Source of the DNA: Holophaga sp.
GTDB taxonomy: Bacteria; Acidobacteriota; Holophagae; Holophagales; Holophagaceae
Direction of reading: 5' to 3'
Assembly: GCA_030691225.1 (NCBI GenBank)
Contig: JAUYES010000703.1
Span: 1-5,173 of the forward strand
Length of the DNA: 5,173 bases
The notes beneath the pieces are model-generated. The model saw only the letters and a program-made list of their open reading frames with translations, did not search any database and was not told where the DNA came from. Shown piece after piece: positions 1 to 4,996 of the stretch; position 1 is the stretch's first letter; each line of letters starts with the position of its first letter. Position numbers and translations under genes: made by a program.

Positions 1-114
1 CGAGAAGGGGAGCACCTTCGCAAGCACTACCCAGACCACTCCCAGGATGGCTAGACCCAGGAAACAGAAGACAGCGGCGTTTGCCACATGGCCCCACAAA
101 TCATAGTTGGTCAT
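1..114 (-). CDS. DUF350 family membrane protein (5' part, runs off left edge)
   Basis: The first 38 codons of a membrane protein are present, starting with ATG at 114-112 and still open at base 1. Residues 1-12 (MTNYDLWGHVAN) are followed by one hydrophobic helix, about residues 13-32, and then AKVLPFS. A first helix followed by a (K/L)xxPFS/D-type segment is how I remember DUF350 proteins beginning; family members are small integral membrane proteins with several helices and no established biochemical activity. The start is supported by a strong ribosome binding site six bases upstream and by the overlap of the ATG with the stop codon of the preceding small gene, so translation is probably coupled. 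An in-frame GTG directly before the ATG is possible but unnecessary. The link to the upstream DUF4178 gene supports the family call. The remainder of the protein cannot be checked here. Confidence 0.8.
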   Translation of the reverse strand, partial: MTNYDLWGHVANAAVFCFLGLAILGVVWVVLAKVLPFS

Positions 115-293
115 CACTTACCCCCTCTGAAACCGTGATTATGCAAGAAGGTTCGGTAGCCGCCAGGCGTTTGCCGAACGCTGGGTGGAATGTCAACACG
201 ACGGTGGGAGCCGAAAAATTCTCGACCAAGAAGGCCATTGGCGCTTACAAGGCCAAAACCCCCGACTAATGCCAGCAGGTAGAAAATTTTCAT
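114..293 (-). CDS. Small secreted or membrane-anchored protein of the DUF4178/DUF350 cluster
   Basis: A 59-codon ORF plus TGA fills the gap between the DUF4178 and DUF350 genes; it is short enough to be missed by common length cut-offs. Residues 1-18 (MKIFYLLALVGGFGLVSA) look like a signal peptide or an N-terminal anchor: one lysine, a hydrophobic core, and a V-S-A that could be a signal peptidase I site. The rest is small, basic and glycine-rich, containing PPSVRQTPGGYR and ending HNHGFRGGK. There is no cysteine, so it is not a lipoprotein. The ATG is preceded by a very good ribosome binding site that overlaps the upstream stop codon, and the TGA overlaps the next ATG by one base. I remember short proteins with a similar PGGYR...GYRGGK tail beside DUF350 genes, but this is recall and not a search. 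Its function is unknown; a partner or regulator of the neighbouring membrane proteins is an inference. Confidence 0.82.
   Translation of the reverse strand: MKIFYLLALVGGFGLVSANGLLGREFFGSHRRVDIPPSVRQTPGGYRTFLHNHGFRGGK
121..128 (-). promoter_or_regulatory. Ribosome binding site of the DUF350 gene, inside the small upstream gene
   Basis: Reading the minus strand, AGAGGGGG lies six bases before the ATG at 114. It fits the anti-Shine-Dalgarno sequence well. It is made of the codons for the R-G-G near the C-terminus of the small protein, so one stretch serves as coding sequence and as the ribosome binding site of the next gene. Confidence 0.75.
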
Positions 294-296
294 TTA

Positions 297-303
297 TCAC
301 CTC
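297..303 (-). promoter_or_regulatory. Ribosome binding site of the small gene
   Basis: On the minus strand, GAGGTGA matches the Shine-Dalgarno consensus over seven bases; the core GAGG ends six bases before the ATG at 293. It overlaps the TGA stop (304-302) of the DUF4178 gene. This decides the start of the small gene and suggests coupled translation. Confidence 0.8.
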
Positions 304-2260
304 AGCTACTATTCGAAGCCGAATACATGCTTTCCTGCCAGCGGCGACTTTCAAAGGAAAGGGCGCGCAGGGCGGCCAAGGCAGGAACTATCAGAATGGC
401 CAGAAGAGCAATCAAGTAATAGGACCAGCGCATGACACCCGACCGCACTTCGACGGTAAAAGCCTTGACCGGTGGGGTGGGGCCATCCCACTGGGGGGAA
501 ATCGCCATCAGGTAGTTCCCGGCGGGAAGGGCCGAAAGGTAGACCGTTCCAGTCTGCGCTCCCTCTTTCCAGGCTCCATCGCTATCGGATCCGAAGTAGT
601 AGCTGGAGGATGTCTCGAAGAGTTCCGCAACGCCAGTGTCCTGGTTCACGATGGAACCTTCCACCCCGATCCAGCTATTCATGACGGGGGCATTGAGTTT
701 CACTTCGATGTTTTTGTGGCCGTCCTCCACCCGGAAAGGCTGCGAGAAAAAGATCGGTTCTTGAGCGGCCTCGGCAGGAGGTGTCACTGCTTGGATTTTG
801 GGAAGGCGTTCCGCCAAGTTGTAGCTTCCCCTGTGGATCAGCTTTTCCCGATGCGTGGCGCCATTCCAGACCAACAAGATGAACAGCAAGACCAAGGAAA
901 CTAGCATCCACAGGCCCATTTGGCGGGCGCGCGACCAGAGAGGATTGGGTTGGTTCGAAGCAATATTCTGAGGCGCAGGAGCACTGCCTTTCAGGTTAAA
1001 GGCCTTCCAAACTTCCGCGCCTTCCAGGTAGGTGCTCCGTGACCAGTTGATTTCTTCGCCTCCGCCCGGATGTTGCTGCCGTTCTTCCGCCAGACTGATC
1101 GGAGCACGCACGAATTCCGCGACCTGGGCTCGCTCGTTTATCTCGACCTTCCAGTAGCATTCCCCATAGACGCCCTGGACATGGGCTTCCACATCCTGGA
1201 ATCGCTTGTAGGTTTCTCCTTGGTAGGACAAGGCTTTGGCGTTGGCTCCGGTGCGACTTATTTCCGAAGGAGGGACATTCTCAGCCAAGTTCCAATGACC
1301 GTCGCTTTCCACCAGCCAGCGGAATCCGTGCTTAGGATCCATCATCAAATACTCGCCCCAATCGTAGGTAACCCCTTCGATGATGCAGGCCCGGCGGAGA
1401 AAGCCCACGCAAACCAGCGGCACACCGCGGAGATGCCCCTCGGTACCTAAAGGAATCCACATGCGGGCATCTGGCTGCTTTACAGAGCGCAAGTAAATTA
1501 ATTTTCCTGCGCTGGCATCGAGGAGGCTACCGCAACTGGGGCAGCCCACACGCTGGGTTTCATCGGGAGCCCGCAGGGTTAGGGGTGAAGCACAATGGGG
1601 GCAGGGCAGGCTCAGGGCCTTTAGGCGTTCTTTCTTTCGGGGTACGCCGCCCGTGAGTTTTAGTTCATCCAAGTCCAGCTGGCGCCCGACAAAAAAGAGC
1701 GGAGGTTCTTCGGAAAAATCCAGGGTAGCGAAGGCACCGTTCGCGCCACTGAGATCCGCGAAACGATAGCGGCCTTCCAGTTCCACGGCCCAGGGGATTT
1801 CCCCCTCCGCCGACTGAAAAATGCCCTCACTGAGTTCGTTCACGACCCAACGACCACGGCTTCCGAAATCCAGTTCGGCACCGGCGGATAGGGCTTCAAG
1901 CGGGGGAATTGGCTGATTCAGTTCTTGGCGAAAAGTCAGATAACTGCGGCCTTGGGCCTCGGCTAGCCAGCCCCATCGATCATCGTCAAAGGCCAGATAC
2001 CATTCGTTCCAAAACCCGCCCAGGGGGTGCTTGAGCTGGGTTCGACCCATCACCTTGAACTTTCGCCCGGCGAACTGCCCTCCCATGCCCATCTGGAGCG
2101 GAGAGTCGGAATCGACGAGGGCCGCCACTTTTCCTATCAGCAGCGGGTCGCGATCCGTTCGAGCAGAAAGTGATGTGCAATGGGCGCAGACAGCCACCAT
2201 GGTTCCGGGTCGGAACGTGAGGGGGGCTCCGCAAGAGGGGCAATTGGCCTGATGGGACAT
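302..2260 (-). CDS. Double zinc-ribbon, tandem DUF4178 membrane protein
   Basis: This 652-residue protein begins with a four-cysteine zinc ribbon (C7xxC10, C25xxC28) followed by a DUF4178-type domain at about residues 41-204. The same arrangement then repeats: ribbon C220xxC223, C240xxC243 and a second DUF4178 domain at about 252-424. The two copies share a GxxGxxxGxxxxVxGxxx core, a WxEWYL/WGEYLM strand and a later GE(I/C)(P/Y)W segment. A first membrane helix (about 449-465) leads into an extracytoplasmic, beta-rich region of about 145 residues (467-611). A second helix (about 613-634) is followed by a short basic tail. By the positive-inside rule the ribbons and DUF4178 domains lie in the cytoplasm. 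An in-frame TAG just upstream makes ATG 2260 the earliest possible start; its ribosome binding site is poor. DUF4178 has no proven activity that I know of. It is the first gene of a coupled unit with the small protein and DUF350, so a membrane-associated complex is inferred. Confidence 0.88.
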   Translation of the reverse strand: MSHQANCPSCGAPLTFRPGTMVAVCAHCTSLSARTDRDPLLIGKVAALVDSDSPLQMGMGGQFAGRKFKVMGRTQLKHPLGGFWNEWYLAFDDDRWGWLAEAQGRSYLTFRQELNQPIPPLEALSAGAELDFGSRGRWVVNELSEGIFQSAEGEIPWAVELEGRYRFADLSGANGAFATLDFSEEPPLFFVGRQLDLDELKLTGGVPRKKERLKALSLPCPHCASPLTLRAPDETQRVGCPSCGSLLDASAGKLIYLRSVKQPDARMWIPLGTEGHLRGVPLVCVGFLRRACIIEGVTYDWGEYLMMDPKHGFRWLVESDGHWNLAENVPPSEISRTGANAKALSYQGETYKRFQDVEAHVQGVYGECYWKVEINERAQVAEFVRAPISLAEERQQHPGGGEEINWSRSTYLEGAEVWKAFNLKGSAPAPQNIASNQPNPLWSRARQMGLWMLVSLVLLFILLVWNGATHREKLIHRGSYNLAERLPKIQAVTPPAEAAQEPIFFSQPFRVEDGHKNIEVKLNAPVMNSWIGVEGSIVNQDTGVAELFETSSSYYFGSDSDGAWKEGAQTGTVYLSALPAGNYLMAISPQWDGPTPPVKAFTVEVRSGVMRWSYYLIALLAILIVPALAALRALSFESRRWQESMYSASNSS

Positions 2261-2288
2261 GGCAGGAATCCAAGACTAGGGCGATGAT

Positions 2289-2302
2289 GCGCCAAGTGGC
2301 GC
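2289..2302 (-). repeat. Short inverted repeat upstream of the DUF4178 gene
   Basis: A perfect five-base stem (GCGCC/GGCGC) with a four-base loop sits in the 66-bp gap between the aminotransferase stop and the DUF4178 start, 28 bases before the ATG. No run of T follows on either strand, so it is not a standard intrinsic terminator. It could be a weak leader hairpin or chance. Confidence 0.35.
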
Positions 2303-2326
2303 CTTCCGACAAGTGCTAGAAATGAA

Positions 2327-3484
2327 TCAAATGGCCGGAAGAATCCGGATGATTCCTTCACGGAATGTGGCTTCAGGCGTTAACAGGCTAAGGACGAGAT
2401 AGGCATCTGAAGGCAGATCAAAATAATGCCCCGGCTGGACCAGGACATTGGTTTGTCGGAGTAACCTCACCGCACAGGCTTCATCCCCATCCAGGGCAGG
2501 GCGTCGGAGCAGGACGGACCATCCACCTTCCACGGGCAGGCGCGAGAGGTGGGGATAGTCCTTCACGTGGCGATCAAGGGTCTGAAGGTTGGCCTTGAGC
2601 CGTGCCCCTATGGCTCCCTGCAGTTCGGGCGCCTGATGCAGAATTTCAGGAGCCGCCGCTTGGGCCGAGGCCGACACGGATAGAAATTGATCCGCTATGA
2701 AGAGCAGAGGTTCCAGTAAATCCTCGGCCATAGATCCCCGGGCGATGATCCAACCGAGTTTGATCTGGGGCAGAGCGACGACTTTTGAAAGGCCAGATAG
2801 CACTAAGACTGGGCAGGGCGGGTCCGTATCTTCCAGGGCCGTGGGCAGGCGGTCGGGCGCAGGCTCCAGCGCATAATCCGCAAAGACCTCATCTACGATC
2901 AAGGTTAATCCTTGGCGGGCACAAAGCGCCATCAGTCCGGCCCATTCGCCCCGAGATAGAAAATGACCGGTGGGGTTATTGGGATTGACAACCACGATGG
3001 CGCGGGTGCGGGGACCACACGCGGCTTCCAAGGCCTCCAGGTCAAGATGCCAACGATCGGCGAAATAGGCGGGGATGGTGATGGCGGTCAGGCCTTCCAA
3101 CTTGGCGAGCCATTCAAAGAGTGGGTAGCTGGGGGAAGGAACGAGTAATTCGTCCCCTGGATCGCAGAGCAGCTTGAAGAGCCAGGAATAGGCTTCCGAA
3201 GTGGAGGCCGTCAGCACCACATCCTGCGCCTTCAGGCCGTGCCCGTGCCAGGCAGCGATGGCCTGGCGGGCCGCAACATTCCCACGGGCATCCGGTGCGT
3301 AGTGCAAAATATCAGCCTTACCTAGGGCGCCCAGGATCGCCTCGGCCGGATAGTCGAAGCCGCACCGCGTGGGATTGGAGACGGTGAGATCCAGCCAGGG
3401 CGTTCCTGCCTCTCGCAGTGCTTCCAACTCCGCCGCAAGGGCGTTGGGCTGGAAATGCTGCGGAAGACGGGAGGAAACGCGCAT
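2327..3484 (-). CDS. PLP-dependent class I/II aminotransferase, unusual subfamily
   Basis: This is a fold-type I pyridoxal-phosphate aminotransferase of 385 residues counted from ATG 3484. With residue 1 at that ATG, the landmarks are SNPT (36-39), a Tyr/Gly segment HYAPDARGN (61-69), the phosphate-binding STSEAY (94-99), PSYPLF (118-123), the NPNNPTG loop (167-173), DEVFADY (198-204, whose Asp contacts the pyridine nitrogen) and the Schiff-base lysine in SGLSK (K234). Two usual arginines are replaced: the phosphate-contacting one after the lysine reads PQIKLGW, and the C-terminal carboxylate-binding position reads LVLSLLTP. Both features fit a subfamily I recall from acidobacteria and deltaproteobacteria, whose substrate I do not know. 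An upstream in-frame ATG at 3553 would add 23 residues. I prefer 3484 because family alignment begins around RxxxxxxPNALA, and the extension consists of inverted repeats; neither start has a clear ribosome binding site. A transamination role is secure, but the amino acid is not. Confidence 0.9.
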   Translation of the reverse strand: MRVSSRLPQHFQPNALAAELEALREAGTPWLDLTVSNPTRCGFDYPAEAILGALGKADILHYAPDARGNVAARQAIAAWHGHGLKAQDVVLTASTSEAYSWLFKLLCDPGDELLVPSPSYPLFEWLAKLEGLTAITIPAYFADRWHLDLEALEAACGPRTRAIVVVNPNNPTGHFLSRGEWAGLMALCARQGLTLIVDEVFADYALEPAPDRLPTALEDTDPPCPVLVLSGLSKVVALPQIKLGWIIARGSMAEDLLEPLLFIADQFLSVSASAQAAAPEILHQAPELQGAIGARLKANLQTLDRHVKDYPHLSRLPVEGGWSVLLRRPALDGDEACAVRLLRQTNVLVQPGHYFDLPSDAYLVLSLLTPEATFREGIIRILPAI

Positions 3485-3500
3485 GGCATCTAGAATGCCA
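3484..3500. repeat. Inverted repeat at the preferred aminotransferase start
   Basis: TGGCAT and ATGCCA form perfect six-base arms around a five-base centre (CTAGA). The left arm includes one base of the start codon at 3482-3484. It could be an operator or a start-site hairpin in the aminotransferase message; on its own it may be chance. Confidence 0.45.
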
Positions 3501-3505
3501 GATCG

Positions 3506-3535
3506 GGGCTCGTCGGCTTTTTTTGGGACGAGCCC
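3506..3535. repeat. 9-bp inverted repeat with T-rich loop in the divergent region
   Basis: GGGCTCGTC (3506-3514) is perfectly complementary to GACGAGCCC (3527-3535), separated by 12 bases that include seven T in a row. A perfect nine-base arm is unlikely by chance at this spacing. The T run is in the loop and not after the stem, so it is not an intrinsic terminator in the plus direction. If the aminotransferase starts at 3484, the hairpin would be in its 5' leader; otherwise it lies within the first codons of that gene. Confidence 0.65.
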
Positions 3536-3571
3536 AAACCTCAGGTTAGTCATAATCAGCCCGAGGTTTGG
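3534..3571. repeat. 9-bp inverted repeat, candidate operator between aminotransferase and elbB
   Basis: CCAAACCTC (3534-3542) and GAGGTTTGG (3563-3571) are perfect reverse complements separated by 20 bases; two further G:C pairs are possible after one mismatch. The centre of the dyad contains CATAAT (3551-3556), a plausible -10 for elbB, although no convincing -35 lies at the right distance. The layout resembles a two-half-site operator over a divergent promoter. The arms differ from the known CIRCE arms (TTAGCACTC). A regulator cannot be named. Confidence 0.5.
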
Positions 3572-3573
3572 AT

Positions 3574-3579
3574 GGGAGG
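3574..3579 (+). promoter_or_regulatory. Ribosome binding site of elbB
   Basis: GGGAGG lies five bases before the ATG at 3585. It decides the elbB start against the much longer open frame that extends back to 3369 inside the aminotransferase gene. GAGGTT at 3576-3581 repeats the GAGGTT of the upstream dyad arm, so both can pair with AACCTC at 3537-3542. Confidence 0.8.
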
Positions 3580-3584
3580 TTCCT

Positions 3585-4265
3585 ATGACAAGAATTCCGA
3601 AGGTCGCCGTATTGCTCGCGGGCTGTGGGCATATGGATGGGGCGGAAGTTCGGGAAGCTGTGCTTACGCTTTTGGCGCTGGATCAGCAGGGAGCCCACTA
3701 TCAGTGCCTAGCACCCAACCTTGCCCAGGCTCATGTGATCAACCACGCGACCGGCAAAGTTGTGGAGGGTGCGACCCGCAACATTCTGGAAGAAGCCAGT
3801 CGGATTTCCCGCTTTGGGCAATGCCTGGATATCGCCAAGGCCAGTGCCGAAACGTTCGACGCCCTGCTGATTCCCGGTGGTTTTGGGGTGGCCAAGAATC
3901 TTTGTGATTTCGCGTTCAAGGGCACCGAGGCCCAGGTCAATCCCGAAGTTGCCGGTTTCATTACGGCATTTTTCAAGGCAAAGAAACCGGTGGGTGCCAT
4001 TTGTATCGCGCCAGCCTTGGTCGCGCTCTGTCTCGCCCAGAGCCAAGTTTCCTCCCTCTTGACGCTGGGCGATGGCACCGAGATTCAAGCCGCCATGGAA
4101 AAATTGGGACACCGATTTAAGAGCGTGCCTTCGGCGCGTGAAATCGCCATCGACGAGGACTTGAAGCTGATCACCACGCCCGCGTACATGTTCGACGAGG
4201 CTCGCTTGGGCGATGTTTGGATTGGCATCGATCGCTGCGTGAGCGAGGTGTTGAGAAGGATCTAG
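3585..4265 (+). CDS. elbB: ElbB, DJ-1/PfpI-family glyoxalase-like protein
   Basis: The 226-residue product matches E. coli ElbB (217 residues as I recall it) along its whole length. Shared stretches include the N-terminal VAVLLAGCGHMDGAEVREAV strand and helix, VINHATGK (51-58), TRN near 64-66, LLIPGGFGVAKNL (94-106), the nucleophile elbow GAICIAPAL with C140, and the late ITTPAYM (196-202). The DJ-1 type active site is visible: acidic E21, the GGFG oxyanion loop at 98-101 and C140. The family is soluble and cytoplasmic; E. coli ElbB has reported glyoxalase activity on glyoxal, and an older name ties it to isoprenoid biosynthesis. The start at 3585 is set by a strong ribosome binding site and by homology. 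The gene diverges from the aminotransferase and converges on a minus-strand gene whose stop codon overlaps its own TAG. It appears intact. Confidence 0.94.
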   Translation: MTRIPKVAVLLAGCGHMDGAEVREAVLTLLALDQQGAHYQCLAPNLAQAHVINHATGKVVEGATRNILEEASRISRFGQCLDIAKASAETFDALLIPGGFGVAKNLCDFAFKGTEAQVNPEVAGFITAFFKAKKPVGAICIAPALVALCLAQSQVSSLLTLGDGTEIQAAMEKLGHRFKSVPSAREIAIDEDLKLITTPAYMFDEARLGDVWIGIDRCVSEVLRRI

Positions 4266-4960
4266 CCTTCCGGATCCGTCTCGGGAAGTGCCCAGGCGCG
4301 CGTCATTTTTCGCAAGGGAGGGTGGGCGATTCGCGTGGACGCGAGAAGCCGCTCTTCCATGGGCAGCGCCTTTATCCAGGGCGCGGCATGGCCGAGCACC
4401 AGGGAACAATCGGGACCGCGAAAGGTTTGGTCCATGGCCCAAAGCACCTGGTGGGCCACTGGAATAATTTCCCGCCATCGTGATTGGGTCAGGGCCTCGG
4501 CCTGAGGTGCCCCCAAGGGTGCTTGGATCAGCGCCTGTAGGGGCTCATGCCCAAGCTTGGGATTCTGTAAAAAACTTTCCAGAATTCTTTGATCCCGAAC
4601 CCTCCAGATGCTGGCCCAGAGGGGTCGCGGAGCATGAAGGGCCAGCACCCTGCGCTCGCCAGTGGTGATGACCCCCCAGCGAGCCAGCAGGCGCTCATTG
4701 GCCATGGTGCGGGCCTGGGGATGCGCCGAGGCATCTCCCGAGATATCGCAGAGCGCCTTGATGGAAAGGCTGGGCAGTAATCCGGCCCGCAAATGCATGG
4801 AGGCTTTGCGATGCTGAGCGATCCAACGGAGCAGGGCAGGGCGCCGTTGGACATCCGGTAGCTCGGCAGCTGCCTCTAGCCAGTCTTTGGGCGGCGAGGG
4901 ATGTCGCAATAGCCTCAGGAACTGAGGCCAGGGCAACTGGGGCGGTAGAGTCCATTCCAC
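4262..4960 (-). CDS. Uncharacterised alpha-helical, tryptophan-rich protein
   Basis: I do not recognise a named family. Read from GTG 4960 the product has 232 residues, no signal peptide, no membrane helix, and no evident catalytic motif or metal site. It is predicted to be mostly helical, with regularly spaced Leu, Trp, Arg and Pro: RRPALLRWIAQHR (39-51), HPQARTMANERLLARW (80-95), GERRVLALHAPRPLW (101-115) and NPKLGHEPLQALIQ (133-146). The NPxLxxxxLxxL and HPxxRxxAxxxL spacings resemble HEAT-like or leucine-rich-variant helical repeats, which usually bind proteins. The open frame continues upstream to an ATG at 5086, but that extension would overlap the divergent gene starting at 4997 and is low-complexity Ser/Ala/Arg. 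TTG 4987 is another possible start. No start has a clear ribosome binding site, so the 5' end is uncertain. The stop overlaps the elbB stop. Confidence 0.7.
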   Translation of the reverse strand: MEWTLPPQLPWPQFLRLLRHPSPPKDWLEAAAELPDVQRRPALLRWIAQHRKASMHLRAGLLPSLSIKALCDISGDASAHPQARTMANERLLARWGVITTGERRVLALHAPRPLWASIWRVRDQRILESFLQNPKLGHEPLQALIQAPLGAPQAEALTQSRWREIIPVAHQVLWAMDQTFRGPDCSLVLGHAAPWIKALPMEERLLASTRIAHPPLRKMTRAWALPETDPEG

Positions 4961-4977
4961 GCGGCAATTGTGGACTA

Positions 4978-4988
4978 TTTGAGTCAAA
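4978..4988. repeat. 11-bp palindrome in the divergent gap
   Basis: TTTGAGTCAAA is a perfect palindrome about one central base. It lies in the 36-bp gap between GTG 4960 (minus) and ATG 4997 (plus), where a shared operator would be expected. I know no regulator with this site, and arms of five bases can occur by chance. Confidence 0.3.
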
Positions 4989-4996
4989 CTCGTCTC

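Noticed and set aside
185..904. 239-codon plus-strand open frame
   Set aside because: It is antisense to the DUF4178 and small genes; its Gly/Arg/His-rich composition and lack of motifs mark it as a shadow frame.
2261..2326. Sigma-70 promoter for the DUF4178 gene in the 66-bp gap
   Set aside because: No pair of hexamers with suitable match and spacing is convincing; the gene may be read from the aminotransferase promoter.
3518..3524. A7 slippery site for programmed frameshifting in the aminotransferase (minus strand)
   Set aside because: It lies in the probable untranslated leader, and no alternative frame leads to a sensible product.
3506..3535. Intrinsic terminator at the T7-containing hairpin
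   Set aside because: The T run is in the loop instead of after the stem, and no plus-strand gene ends just upstream.
3369..3584. Plus-strand open frame extending elbB upstream by 72 codons
   Set aside because: It runs antisense to the aminotransferase, does not match ElbB, and the strong ribosome binding site at 3574-3579 sets the start at 3585.
3708..4478. 256-codon minus-strand open frame across elbB
   Set aside because: It is antisense to a confidently identified gene and overlaps the helical protein gene in another frame; no domain is visible.
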